Source: Rhodobiaceae bacterium
Lineage (GTDB): Bacteria; Pseudomonadota; Alphaproteobacteria; Rhizobiales; Tepidamorphaceae
DNA length: 64,000 bases
Direction: 5' to 3'
Assembly (NCBI GenBank): GCA_020637895.1
Contig: JACKJP010000017.1
Coordinates: 15,108 to 79,107, forward strand
Positions 35,632-44,844 of this stretch are shown here, one piece after another (position 1 is the first letter of the stretch; each line of letters begins with the position of its first letter). A model generated the notes under the pieces. The model saw only the letters and a program-made list of their open reading frames with translations. It did no database searches and was not told the origin of the DNA. The position numbers and the translations under genes were made by a program.

Positions 35632-35797
35632 CCCTTGTTTCCTGACCGCGACGCTAACACGCGACGCGTTCCTTGCCACAGACACCATCGACGCGATTGG
35701 AGTGCTTTCACCCTCAATGGAGCACCGAAGTCTAGAAATGACTGGCCGTGGATCCTGAACGCGCAACCGGCCTTCAAAGTGATTGATCGCGACCGTT

Positions 35798-36727
35798 TCA
35801 GTCCCAATGCCGGTCCGTCACACCAACGATCCAGTTCGAAATCCGGTCCCAAAAAACGACGCGCTCCGGGGCGCTGTTGTGCGCATGTCCGGCCCCGTTG
35901 AGGATCAGAAGCGTTACATCCTTGCTCCGATGGAAATAGCGGGTTTCGTCGTAAGGGTTTGGCGACACGTCACGCTCGCCGAAAGCAAGCAGGACCGGAA
36001 CCTCGATCCGGGCTGCTGCGGCGGCGCTTCGTCCGGGAACGAGCGCTTCGGCAAGACCATTTGGCATCGGCACGCGCGCTGCTTCCTCGGCCTCTATTAT
36101 CGCCTTGGGCACCTGCTCGGAATAGAACCGTTCGCGCTGGCTCGAAGGCGTCGTGCGGTTGTAGCCACTTCCGCAAAATTCGCGTTTGCGCAGCCGTTCA
36201 CCGGTCTCGGGATCGACGGCACCAACGATATAACGACAGGAATAGCCCAGCACGCCGACCGCATCGCAACACGCATAATTTCCTTGAGCAAGGGTAATAA
36301 TGCAAGCACCAAGCGAATGGCCGACCCCGACCACCGGCAGGGTCGAAGCGGCCCTGGTGGCCGGCAGCTCTCCACTTTTTAATTGCGAACGCAATTGCAG
36401 AATCACTTCCGCAAGAGCGGCTGCACACCGGTCGAGTGTTACCTGTTCGCCATCGGCAGGGATCGTGCTTTCACCCGTACCGAGATTGTCGATGGCGACG
36501 ACGATCCAGCCGTGTCCGGCCAGCTGCATGGCGGCGCTGTAATTTTGGTAGCCCTCGATTTCGAGGTCGAAATAGCGCCGAGTAAAGCCTCCGCCAGGCA
36601 CAAGCACGACAACGCCCCGCGTCGGCTGCGATGGGTCCGGCTGGAAACGGGTCGCCGCGATATATGCCGGAACCCCCAGGCCGGCGGCTGCAGTCACACA
36701 GAATTGTATCGCATGGCGTTGGGGCAT
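35798..36727 (-). CDS. Alpha/beta hydrolase (2)
   Basis: 309 residues. VVVLVPGGGFTRRYFDLE gives the oxyanion strand, GHSLGA the nucleophile elbow (Ser138), and GAGHAHN the catalytic histidine near the C terminus. A cysteine-rich segment NYACCDAVGVLGYSC follows the elbow, which is unusual. A serine esterase or lactonase role in the cytosol is likely. It precedes the acyl-CoA ligase on the same strand, repeating the hydrolase/ligase pairing of 15284-19119, and is divergent from an MFS transporter gene. Confidence 0.88.
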   Translation of the reverse strand: MPQRHAIQFCVTAAAGLGVPAYIAATRFQPDPSQPTRGVVVLVPGGGFTRRYFDLEIEGYQNYSAAMQLAGHGWIVVAIDNLGTGESTIPADGEQVTLDRCAAALAEVILQLRSQLKSGELPATRAASTLPVVGVGHSLGACIITLAQGNYACCDAVGVLGYSCRYIVGAVDPETGERLRKREFCGSGYNRTTPSSQRERFYSEQVPKAIIEAEEAARVPMPNGLAEALVPGRSAAAAARIEVPVLLAFGERDVSPNPYDETRYFHRSKDVTLLILNGAGHAHNSAPERVVFWDRISNWIVGVTDRHWD

Positions 36728-37018
36728 GGTGGCGCGAGACTAACCTTGAAAATCGATACCGCGACAGACCGCACCATTCCCGCGCGATCGGATGCGAACG
36801 ACCGGAGACATGACACTCCAGTTGCGATTGCACCATAACCATGCTCGGGACATTTAGGGGGCGGACCCTGGCGTTCCTGGCCGCCCGGCGATTGCAGGAT
36901 AATCTGCGAGTGTCCGAACGCATTCGTCTTGTCGCCCATGCGCCGAAATACCTAGTCTTGCGGACAGCGTCGAAAATGAATGGGACCACGAAGTTCCGGG
37001 GAAGGACCGTCGGGTATC

Positions 37019-38443
37019 ATGAGAGCAAAATCGCTATCCGACCGGCCATTTGCGGTAGTGCTTCTGTTTTCCGCGCTCGTCTCAGCGGAGCTGACCTGCT
37101 CGTTAGAATCGGGTATGATCTATGTCGCAATTTCAATTCTCTACGAGCAATACGGCGACCCGGTCGGCGTAGGCTGGCTTCTCACTGCATTTACGCTGAC
37201 CGCAGCGGCCAGCGCTGCCGTTGCCGGACGGCTGGGCGACCTGTACGGCCGGCGGCGCGTGATGATCGTCATGCTGTTGATCGCCTGTTCCGGTTCGCTG
37301 CTCAGTGCCTTGCACAGCGAACTGGAGTGGATCATCGCGGGCCGCGCGATACAGGGCGTATCGATGGCGATACTTCCTCTGGGTTTCGGCATCCTGCGGG
37401 AGCACGTCGATAATCGTCATCTTGGCCTTGGCGTCAGCGTGATCGGAGCGACCTACACTGTCGGAGGGGGCGTTGGGGTCGTGATCGGCGGTTTGGTGGT
37501 CGACAACTGGTATTGGCAGGGCTTGTTCTTCATAAGCGCCGGCCTGGCGGCATTTTCCATCCTTTTCGTTCTTGCCTGCATCCCGCCGTCGAAAGTCGTC
37601 GCGCGCCAGAAGCATGTCGATGTGCTCGGCGGCGTGCTGTTCGCCCCTGCAGTTGCTCTCATTCTCTACGGCCTCGTCGAAGGCGCTCAGGCGGCGTGGG
37701 CACCGCGGCTATTGGGATTGATCGCAACGGGGATGGTGGTTCTGGCCATCTGGACCGTATATGAACTTCGGCACCCAAACCCGTTGATCGACGTGCGTCT
37801 GCTAGGCCGCAAGCAGGTGGGCTTGGCCAACCTCAATATCTTCGCCATCTCTCTTGGGCCATTGCTGGGGCCCGCTATCTACCTCCCGTTCCTCCAGCAA
37901 CCGGTGTGGACCGGAATCGGCTTCGGTATCACCGCGACGATGGCTGCGGTGGTGAAGATTCCGGCGAACATCCTCGCAAGCGTTGCGGCGCTGGGCAGCG
38001 GTGCGGCCAGCAAACGCGTTCCTGTCCGTACGATCATGATCGTGAGCGCATGCGGCAATATAGCCGGTTGGCTGGGGCTGGCCCTTTGGCCCGGAAACTT
38101 CTGGTTTTGTGTAACGATGATCGTGTTCCTCATCGTGCCGCTCGGATCCGTCTTGCTGGTGCTGACACCCAGCCTCGTCATGGGGGCTGTGCCCGAAGAC
38201 CGGACCAGCGAAGCGACAGGTCTCACCCAGGTGGTCCGCGCCTTCGGTAAGGCGGTCGGTTTGCAGATGATCGCCCTTGGGTTTGCCAGCGCACAGGTAA
38301 GCAATGCCGATGGTAGTGTCACTTTCCCTGCGGCGGACGCTTACATCACAGTGTTTGCGGCTTGCGCAGCACTATGCGCCATCAGCCTGGTGTTGGTGAT
38401 CAGCCTACCACGTCCAACACGAGCATCCGCCGGAAACACCTAG
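37019..38443 (+). CDS. MFS transporter, DHA2-like (2)
   Basis: I prefer the ATG at 37019 (GGAAGGA upstream) over 36980, giving 474 residues. The protein is an integral membrane carrier with motif A as GRLGDLYGRRRV after helix 2 and AIQGVSMAILPLGFGILRE in helix 4, and about 14 hydrophobic segments. It is of the drug/proton antiporter type, like the MFS at 13802, and probably exports an intermediate or toxic compound. It is divergent from the hydrolase at 35798 and converges on an aldehyde dehydrogenase, with hairpins in the gap. Confidence 0.9.
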   Translation: MRAKSLSDRPFAVVLLFSALVSAELTCSLESGMIYVAISILYEQYGDPVGVGWLLTAFTLTAAASAAVAGRLGDLYGRRRVMIVMLLIACSGSLLSALHSELEWIIAGRAIQGVSMAILPLGFGILREHVDNRHLGLGVSVIGATYTVGGGVGVVIGGLVVDNWYWQGLFFISAGLAAFSILFVLACIPPSKVVARQKHVDVLGGVLFAPAVALILYGLVEGAQAAWAPRLLGLIATGMVVLAIWTVYELRHPNPLIDVRLLGRKQVGLANLNIFAISLGPLLGPAIYLPFLQQPVWTGIGFGITATMAAVVKIPANILASVAALGSGAASKRVPVRTIMIVSACGNIAGWLGLALWPGNFWFCVTMIVFLIVPLGSVLLVLTPSLVMGAVPEDRTSEATGLTQVVRAFGKAVGLQMIALGFASAQVSNADGSVTFPAADAYITVFAACAALCAISLVLVISLPRPTRASAGNT

Positions 38444-38484
38444 ACCGGAAGAGGGAAACTTCCGTCCCCCCGGTATAGTTTCGA

Positions 38485-38519
38485 GGTCCGGCGGCACCGC
38501 GCGGCCTGCCGGCCGGACC
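38485..38519. terminator. Hairpin between convergent MFS and aldehyde dehydrogenase genes
   Basis: GGTCCGGC and GCCGGACC are perfect 8-bp arms around a 19-nt GC-rich loop in the 109-bp gap. A smaller CGGAAG/CTTCCG hairpin lies just before it. Together they fit a bidirectional terminator, though without a T tract. Confidence 0.4.
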
Positions 38520-38552
38520 GATTGCCCTTCGCACGAAGCACCGCGCAGGGGC

Positions 38553-40034
38553 CTAGTCTTCGGTGTTTATCTGGACGCTCTTGATAGTCGTGAATTCGTA
38601 AATTGCGTCCTGCCCGCTCTGTCGACCGAAGCCACTCTCGCCACGCCCGCCGAAGGGGAACGCCGCGTCGCCCTTGCGATACTGATTGATCCAGACGGTT
38701 CCGGCCTTGACTGCCGCTGCCACACGATGTGCCCGACCCAGATCCTTGGTCCAGACGCCGGCGGCAAGGCCGAACGCCGAGTTGTTCGCGATCCTGATTG
38801 CTTCGGCCTCATCCCTGAAACGGATGACCGACAATACAGGGCCGAACACCTCTTTTTGTGCGATGGTCATATTCTCGTGGACGTCAGCGAATATGGTCGG
38901 CTGGAAAAACCAGCCGCCGAGCTCGGCAGGTTTCTCGCCACCGACTACCAGCCGGGCGCCTTCATCCTTGGCCGTTGCAACCAGACCAGCGACCTTGTCC
39001 AACTGGGGAGCAGTGCAGAACGGACCGACCTGTGTGGCTGGATCGGCTGGATCGCCAAGCTTCAGGTCGCCGGCCATGGACGCGAGTTTCGCTACTACCT
39101 CGTCGTGGATGCTGTCCTGGACCAGGGCCCGCGATCCGCAAACGCAACTCTGTCCGGAAGAAGCGGTGAACCCGGCGAAGACGCCAGCGACCGCTTTTTC
39201 GATATCGGCATCCTCGAAAATCATATTCGCCGATTTTCCGCCCAGTTCCATTACCGTCGGTGTCAGTGTGCGGGCGGCCTGTTCACCCACGATCCGGCCA
39301 GCTTCTGGCGATCCGGTGAAGGCGATTTTGTCGACATCTGGACTGCTGCACAGTGCGGCGCCGACAACCGGCCCCATTCCGGTCACGACATTGATCACAC
39401 CCGGAGGAAAACCGGCCTTATGCACAAGCTTCGCCATTTCGGCGGTCGAGCAGGAAGCGAACTCGGAAGGCTTGAGAACGATTGTATTACCCGCGGCGAG
39501 GGCCGGGGCTCCGCCTTGTGCAAAAATCACTAGCGGTGAGTTCCACGGCGTCTGGAAGGCCACCACGCCATAGGGTTCGCGCAGTGTGTAGCTGAACACG
39601 TTGGGATCGGTACCGCGAATGACCTTGCCGAAAATATGGTCTGAAATTTCGCTGAAGTAGCGAAAGAAGCCCGGCAAGAGGTTGGCCATGCCTGTCATCT
39701 CGCGCACCAGCTTGCCGTTATCGCACGAACCAATGCGGCCGAGGTTCTCCTTGTTCTTTTCTAGCAAATCCGCGAACTCATGCATGACCTGCGCACGGCG
39801 CTGGGGTTCGTGTCGCCACCAGCTGTTTTCGTAGGCATTGCGGGCAGCGGTGATTGCCGCCTTTACGTCGCTGTTCTGCGCCTCGGATAGTTCGGCCCAG
39901 TCTTCGCCGGTAAAGGGATTGGCCGATCGAAACGTCTTGCCCCCTTCGGCATCGAGGAACTCGCCGTCGATGTAGAGTTGATATCGTCTAAGTTCGCTCG
40001 TCACGGCACGCGTCTCTCCGCTATTTTCTGGCAT
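38553..40034 (-). CDS. Aldehyde dehydrogenase (3)
   Basis: 493 residues. MELGGKSA (general base), Cys297 in SSGQSC, and KEVFGPVL are the standard active-site segments. A CVC pair at the nucleophile (Cys297, Cys299) is noteworthy and could allow redox control or metal sensitivity. It oxidises an aldehyde to a carboxylate with NAD(P). It follows a P450 gene after 24 bp on the same strand, so the pair may take a methyl or alkyl group, via alcohol and aldehyde, to the acid. Confidence 0.93.
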   Translation of the reverse strand: MPENSGETRAVTSELRRYQLYIDGEFLDAEGGKTFRSANPFTGEDWAELSEAQNSDVKAAITAARNAYENSWWRHEPQRRAQVMHEFADLLEKNKENLGRIGSCDNGKLVREMTGMANLLPGFFRYFSEISDHIFGKVIRGTDPNVFSYTLREPYGVVAFQTPWNSPLVIFAQGGAPALAAGNTIVLKPSEFASCSTAEMAKLVHKAGFPPGVINVVTGMGPVVGAALCSSPDVDKIAFTGSPEAGRIVGEQAARTLTPTVMELGGKSANMIFEDADIEKAVAGVFAGFTASSGQSCVCGSRALVQDSIHDEVVAKLASMAGDLKLGDPADPATQVGPFCTAPQLDKVAGLVATAKDEGARLVVGGEKPAELGGWFFQPTIFADVHENMTIAQKEVFGPVLSVIRFRDEAEAIRIANNSAFGLAAGVWTKDLGRAHRVAAAVKAGTVWINQYRKGDAAFPFGGRGESGFGRQSGQDAIYEFTTIKSVQINTED

Positions 40035-40058
40035 TCGAACCGACGGATCGTCGTCCGT

Positions 40059-41285
40059 TCAGCCGGTGCGCCGAAACCGCATCGGGAGTGCGGTGTAGCC
40101 ATTGCCTAGCAGGGTATCGGGCCGCACCGGCTCGCCGGCAAGTTCAAAGCCGGTGAAGCGCGCAACAAGTTCCTGAAGAAGGATTCGCATCTCAAGGCGA
40201 GCCAAGGCCATCCCGATGCAAATGTGCGGCCCGCGTCCAAAAGTGAGGTGAGTCTTAGTATTATCAACGAAGCGCGTGATGTCGAACCGGTCGGGGTCGG
40301 GAAATACCGTGGGATCGCGGTTCGCCGCTCCGTAAACCAAATAGACCCGCTCCCCTTTGGCGATCACCTGGCCACCGACGTCGGTATCCTTCTTAGCCGT
40401 GCGCAAGAAACCGATAGTGGGATTATGATATCGGAGGATCTCTTCCACTGCGCTCTGCGCGAGCTCGGGCTCCTTGCGCAGAAGTTCGTACTGGTTCGGG
40501 TGATCAGCGAACAGCCGTAGCGAGGCTGAAAAGCCATTCCGGGTCGTTTCGTTGCCTGCCACCATCACGGTCTGAAGGAAGACCTCGATCATCATCGTGG
40601 TCAGCTTTGCATTGTCGAGTTCCGATTCGATAAGCCGGCCGATGAAATCATCTTGCGGTGCCTTTCGGTGCTGTTCGACTTTCTGCATGAAAAAGTCGAA
40701 CATCGGTTTTATCCGTTCGACTGTTTCGTTGAGCTCATCGAGCGAGATGTCGCTGCCCATGCGGAACACGTCGTCGCTCCATTCGACGACCTGCTCGACA
40801 GTCATGTCGTCGCAATCAATGAACGCCTTGATGACGCTGGCGGTGACCGGGATCGAGAGCCCACTGACGACTTCGACGACGTCGCCATTCGCAATGCCAT
40901 CGAGACATTCCGAGACAAGCTGATGGATCCGGGGCTCGAACGAATTGATCCGTTTGCGGGTAAAGGCGAAATTCAGCAGGTGCCGCAATTGGCCGTGGCG
41001 CGGGGGGTCGAGGACTGAGAAATTCTCGGAACCTTCGGGAAACATCTGCGAGAGGTAATCATGGTCCTTGAGAACGTCAGTCAAGATGACGCCGGTCGCG
41101 ACCGAGAACGACTCGGCGTCCTTGGAAACCTGTTCGATGTCCGCGAATCGCGTGAGGATCCAGAAGCCACCTTCCTGGTGCCAGTAGACCGGTGCCTGCT
41201 CGCGCATTTTCTTGTAGGTCGCATGTGGATCGTAAAAATAGAAATCGGGTTCTGTCACCCGAATCTGTGCATCCGTTAGAGTCAT
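40059..41285 (-). CDS. Cytochrome P450 (2), AGNETT-type
   Basis: 408 residues from the ATG at 41285 (GGGAG seven bases upstream); the frame is open further upstream but that part is not P450. The I helix has VAGNETTRN, the K helix EEILRY and the haem loop FGRGPHICIG with Cys356. AGNETTRN is shared with sterol- and fatty-acid-acting P450s such as CYP124, CYP125 and CYP142, making terminal oxidation of an isoprenoid or sterol side chain a possible role. It differs from the two P450cam-like proteins of the window. It shares a transcript with an aldehyde dehydrogenase. Confidence 0.95.
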   Translation of the reverse strand: MTLTDAQIRVTEPDFYFYDPHATYKKMREQAPVYWHQEGGFWILTRFADIEQVSKDAESFSVATGVILTDVLKDHDYLSQMFPEGSENFSVLDPPRHGQLRHLLNFAFTRKRINSFEPRIHQLVSECLDGIANGDVVEVVSGLSIPVTASVIKAFIDCDDMTVEQVVEWSDDVFRMGSDISLDELNETVERIKPMFDFFMQKVEQHRKAPQDDFIGRLIESELDNAKLTTMMIEVFLQTVMVAGNETTRNGFSASLRLFADHPNQYELLRKEPELAQSAVEEILRYHNPTIGFLRTAKKDTDVGGQVIAKGERVYLVYGAANRDPTVFPDPDRFDITRFVDNTKTHLTFGRGPHICIGMALARLEMRILLQELVARFTGFELAGEPVRPDTLLGNGYTALPMRFRRTG

Positions 41286-41763
41286 TCGGAATCTCCCAGG
41301 ACTGCAGGAGCTGATAGCCTCACATCGACCGGGCCGATATCCACCAGATGAGCCGAATAAGTTGTCGCGCTCCTCAAACCGCCTCTCAGTCAAATCTGGT
41401 AGACCGCGCCCGGCGGATTGGGGACGAAGTCGCCCCTTAGGAAGACCATTGAAACTTTGCATTGCCGGAGCCAGTTCGCGTTGGTCATGAGCGCCTTGCC
41501 GGCCGGCGGTATAGGTGAGGCCGTCGCACGAAAGTTGGGCGGAGAAGGAATCGGTGGTCGTCGTCTCGGGGACGGGGCCGACGCTCTCGACAGACTTTGC
41601 CATGGAAACCAGCGGAATGGTTATCAAAGCCGACATTACCGGCCGAAGGGCCGTGCAAAGTATTGTCGATACGGCGTTTCACTCAAACTGGGATCTGCAA
41701 GTCGATGCCAATGGCCGATCTTTCTCTTTCCGATCGCTGCGCAGTATCATATCCTGCTGCGGC
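41286..41763. other. Gap of 478 bp, possibly holding a decayed gene fragment
   Basis: No credible gene on either strand. On the minus strand two frames that would join by one frameshift near 41490 read like a continuous protein tail (SCDGLTYTAG, then KALMTNANWLRQ, ending at a stop about 41394), hinting at a broken gene. I cannot name a family. The P450 promoter should lie near 41290-41350. Confidence 0.3.
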
Positions 41764-42162
41764 CTAGAGCCGGCCTTCGATCAGGGCGACGTACATGGCG
41801 GAATCGAGATATTCTCTTCCCTCGACGATTTTTCCGTCGACTACCCGGTAAATGAAGAGATAGCTGTTGTCGTAATTTCCCCCATTCAATGTCAGCGCTT
41901 TTCCCTCAACCTCAGCCACGACGTAATCCTCCTGCGCTACCAATCGCTGCACCTTAAGCGATAGCGGTTTGGCCAGCCTTTCGAAGACCTGCGATGCCTT
42001 GTGGGCGAGGGCGGCCCGATCGCACTCGCCGCCGTATGGCGGGGGTGCGACGACGCGATAGGAAAGATCCGGCGCGAAACGGGCAAACGCGCTTTCGTGC
42101 GCTCCGGCATTCAGGTCGTCGTAAAATCCGGCGATGACCTCGCTTGGCTGAAATGCGGTCAT
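41764..42162 (-). CDS. SnoaL-like polyketide-cyclase/NTF2 protein
   Basis: 132 residues from ATG 42162, which has AAGGAG seven to twelve bases upstream; the frame continues upstream but into the next gene's territory. The sequence shows the SnoaL ester-cyclase/isomerase pattern: EVIAGFYDDLNAGAHESAFARFAPDLSYRV at the start, VAEVEGKALTLNG in the middle and YRVVDGKIVEGREYLDS at the end, where the last segment normally closes the pocket. It could be an isomerase or dehydratase. It follows another SnoaL gene after 52 bp containing a perfect palindrome. Confidence 0.85.
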   Translation of the reverse strand: MTAFQPSEVIAGFYDDLNAGAHESAFARFAPDLSYRVVAPPPYGGECDRAALAHKASQVFERLAKPLSLKVQRLVAQEDYVVAEVEGKALTLNGGNYDNSYLFIYRVVDGKIVEGREYLDSAMYVALIEGRL

Positions 42163-42186
42163 TATCCTCGCTCCTTTTGCTCTGTG

Positions 42187-42202
42187 CGCGGAAGCTTCCG
42201 CG
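42187..42202. repeat. 16-bp perfect palindrome between two SnoaL genes
   Basis: CGCGGAAGCTTCCGCG is self-complementary over all 16 bases. It lies in the 52-bp gap between two minus-strand genes and could be an operator or a processing/attenuation hairpin. It does not resemble the ACTGAYG repeat. Confidence 0.4.
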
Positions 42203-42214
42203 TCCGTGCTGGTG

Positions 42215-42721
42215 TCAACGGTCGATCTTCCTGTTGTCCCCATCCTGCCAAAGGTGTCCGGTGTCGTTGCCATAGACGATCTCCAGCGGGCCGTCCGATA
42301 TGTCGATGCGGTAGACCCGCTTGACGATGCGCCATCCATCGTCGGTACGCCGCCAGCTGTCGAGATAGTTGCCCCATTGCAGCAAGGTCTTGCCGGCATA
42401 GGGGCCGATGCCGGCGTGGGCGGCGAGGAAATAGGCCTCGCTTTCCGCTTGGTCGCCGTCGATGTCGATACGGGTATTGGCGAGCTGATGTTGTGTCGGG
42501 CCGCAAAGCACCTGATCGACCAGATGCGCACGAATACGTGCGATGACGAGATCGAGGCCCTCGTCGGCAGTGCCCTTGCCAAAGTCCCAGTGAATATCTT
42601 GCGCAAAGACTTCTGGCATTCGTTCGAGTGATCGAGTGTCGACAATGCGGCACCACAGCCCCAGCTCGTCAGCTATCGCCTTCGTGTCGCGAAAATTGCT
42701 CAGATCCCCTGTTTCGGCCAT
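42215..42721 (-). CDS. SnoaL/NTF2-like protein (SnoaL_4 type)
   Basis: 168 residues from ATG 42721, preceded by AGGAG. FRDTKAIADELGLWCRIVDTRSLERM, then VFAQDIHWDFG, and the C-terminal DDGWRIVKRVYRIDISDG match the SnoaL_4 subgroup also seen at 19116 and 30644. The protein is cytosolic with no signal peptide. It is divergent from the MFS gene at 43069 across a gap that carries an operator-like repeat. The reaction is unknown. Confidence 0.87.
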   Translation of the reverse strand: MAETGDLSNFRDTKAIADELGLWCRIVDTRSLERMPEVFAQDIHWDFGKGTADEGLDLVIARIRAHLVDQVLCGPTQHQLANTRIDIDGDQAESEAYFLAAHAGIGPYAGKTLLQWGNYLDSWRRTDDGWRIVKRVYRIDISDGPLEIVYGNDTGHLWQDGDNRKIDR

Positions 42722-43068
42722 TTCATTCTCCTGCCGATCATGGCTTGACCATTCGGTAGCAGCAGCCCCCGGCACATGCCGCCTTAGCGCTTCGTTTCGC
42801 GCTGCGCCCCGACCAGAATGTTCCGACCTAAGGACTTGGCCCCAAAAAGGCGGATAGGGAGGAACCCACCCGGCGGTCCGCCCAGACCGCACAATGACGC
42901 CGAATTACTGAGATCGCACCTGTTACTCACTTGAGGGTGCGCGTCACGGGAGCTGGATGCTGGACGCGCGGAGTCAGTTGACAGTCCAACGAGGAATACT
43001 ACACGGCGATAACTGATGGTCCGTCATTAATGTGCGGCCCGATGGCATGCGCATCCAGGGGTGCCCTT
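42722..43068. other. Divergent gap between SnoaL and MFS genes
   Basis: 347 bp with no gene. It holds a TTGACA -35-like element at 42978-42983 and an operator-like repeat at 43012-43028. No clean -10 could be fixed at 17-bp spacing. Confidence 0.45.
43012..43028. promoter_or_regulatory. Putative operator, copy 4
   Basis: ACTGATG-GTC-CGTCATT matches 13 of 14 consensus arm positions. It ends 40 bp before the preferred TTG start of the MFS gene. Confidence 0.6.
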
Positions 43069-44763
43069 TTGAGCGAACTCGATCCCACGCAGGCGCAATC
43101 GAAGGTGATGTACGGTGGTATCGGCGCTCCCCTGCGCGAACCGGTTTTCCGCCGTATCTGGAGTGCCAGCCTCCTGTCCAACTTGGGGCAGCAAATGCAG
43201 GCAGTGGCGGCAGCGTGGGCAATGCTGGAGATCACGCATCGCGCCGATCTAGTGGCATTGGTTCAGACTGCTTCGATGCTGCCGGTCATGCTGCTTGCAC
43301 TGCCAGCAGGCGCGCTTGCCGACATGTACGACCGCCGCAAGGTTGCGATTGCAGCACTATTCCTGTCCCTGTGCGGTGCTTCAATGCTTGCTGTGTTCGC
43401 TTTCGCCGGAGTCGTGTCACCGAACCTGATCTTGATCGGCGTGTTCGTGACCGGCACGGGAATTTCGCTATATTCCCCCGCCTGGCAGGCGTCGGTGGCG
43501 GAAATTGTAGGGGGGCGTGCCTTACCGGCCGCGATCTCGCTTTACTCGATGTCGAACAACGCCGCCCGCAGCGTCGGTCCGGCGATCGGTGGCTTCGTCA
43601 TCGCGGCGACCGGTATCCTCGCTGCTTTCACGATCAATGCAGCTTTGTACTTGCCGATCCTGTTCGCGCTGGCGTTCTGGAAGCGTGTAGCCACTCCGCC
43701 CCGCTTGCCGCCCGAACGGCTCGACAAAGCGATGCTTGGTGGACTGCGTTATGTACGGCACTCGCCGCAATCGCGGAAGGTCGTCATGCGTGCTTTCTTT
43801 ACGGCCGCAGGAGGCGCCGCGATCTATGCGATGTTACCGGTGGTGGCCAACCAGCTGCTCGGAGGAGGAGCCAGGGTCTATGGCATCCTCCTAGGCGGCT
43901 TCGGTCTCGGGGCTGTCGGCCTGGCCACATTTTCCAGCCAGATCCAGGGTCGGCATTCGCCAGAACGCATAGCTGTCGTTTGTTCGCTGATTCTGTCTGC
44001 GGCCCTGATTGTGGTTTCCATGAGTGCGCATATCGCTTTGACGTTCGGTGCGATGATCGCCGCCGGTGGCGCTTGGATGGTGTCTATCTCGACTTACAAT
44101 GTGTCGGTTCAGCTGGCGAGCCCACGCTGGGTCAGCGGGCGGACCCTAGCAGCGTTCCAAGCGGCAGTCGCGGCAGGACTTGCTGGCGGTGCTGCCCTGT
44201 GGGGTCATATTGCGGAGAGGGGCGGCGTCTCGATGACCCTGTTGTTTGCAGGGGGTTATTTTGCCGTCACCGCGCTGTTCGGCCGCTTCCTTGGCCTGCA
44301 GAAGCCGATCGTTCCTGAGCAAGGTCCTCCGCCCGGGCGCGATCCGGTGGTCCAGATGGCGCTTACCGGGAGAAGTGGTCCGCTGGTTATCGAGATCGAG
44401 TATCGCGTGAGGAACGAGGACGCCCGCGCCTTTTACTATGCGATGCGCGCGGTGCGCCGCTCGCGAGAGCGCAACGGCGCTTACGCGATGTCGCTGATGC
44501 GTGATATCGCCGATCCTCAACTATGGGTTGAGAAGATTTCCTATCCCACCTGGAACGACTACATGCGGGCGCGGGACAGGCCGACGAGTGACGACCGGGC
44601 GCATCGCGATCGCGCCATCGCCTTTCACATCGGTGACGAATTGCCTTTGATCCGTCGCTTTCTTGAGCGACCCACCGGATCTGTACGCTGGAGCGAAGAC
44701 ACGATTGACCCCGGCGAAACACTGCCAGCACCGGCCAGTTTCGGACCGATGTCCTCGCCATAG
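43069..44763 (+). CDS. MFS exporter (MFS_3/EntS-like) with C-terminal alpha/beta domain
   Basis: I prefer the TTG at 43069, with AGGGG seven bases upstream and the operator repeat entirely outside the gene; an ATG at 43030 would start 1 bp after that repeat. The 564-residue protein has about 12 transmembrane helices to about residue 410 (motif-A-like GALADMYDRRKV) and a soluble C-terminal domain of about 110 residues (VIEIEYRVRNEDARAFYYAM onward) resembling the dimeric alpha/beta-barrel, antibiotic-monooxygenase-like tail known in MFS_3 exporters. It probably extrudes a pathway compound and appears controlled with the CaiC-like ligase next door. Confidence 0.88.
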   Translation: MSELDPTQAQSKVMYGGIGAPLREPVFRRIWSASLLSNLGQQMQAVAAAWAMLEITHRADLVALVQTASMLPVMLLALPAGALADMYDRRKVAIAALFLSLCGASMLAVFAFAGVVSPNLILIGVFVTGTGISLYSPAWQASVAEIVGGRALPAAISLYSMSNNAARSVGPAIGGFVIAATGILAAFTINAALYLPILFALAFWKRVATPPRLPPERLDKAMLGGLRYVRHSPQSRKVVMRAFFTAAGGAAIYAMLPVVANQLLGGGARVYGILLGGFGLGAVGLATFSSQIQGRHSPERIAVVCSLILSAALIVVSMSAHIALTFGAMIAAGGAWMVSISTYNVSVQLASPRWVSGRTLAAFQAAVAAGLAGGAALWGHIAERGGVSMTLLFAGGYFAVTALFGRFLGLQKPIVPEQGPPPGRDPVVQMALTGRSGPLVIEIEYRVRNEDARAFYYAMRAVRRSRERNGAYAMSLMRDIADPQLWVEKISYPTWNDYMRARDRPTSDDRAHRDRAIAFHIGDELPLIRRFLERPTGSVRWSEDTIDPGETLPAPASFGPMSSP

Positions 44764-44815
44764 CTGACATGGACGTTTTCAGGATGGAGGCACCTTAGAA
44801 TGAGTAGTGTGTAGC

Positions 44816-44844
44816 TTGTCAGAGTGTTTGGGCGCACCTAATTA
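44816..44844 (+). promoter_or_regulatory. Promoter of the CaiC-like ligase
   Basis: TTGTCA (44816-44821), a 17-bp spacer and TAATTA (44839-44844) form a sigma70-type promoter. The operator-like repeat begins at the last base of the -10 element and would cover the transcription start. Confidence 0.6.

Noticed and set aside
40039..40055. ACCGACG-GAT-CGTCGTC as an operator copy before aldehyde dehydrogenase 3
   Set aside because: The right arm matches poorly (4 of 7) and the site sits in a 24-bp intercistronic gap with no promoter.
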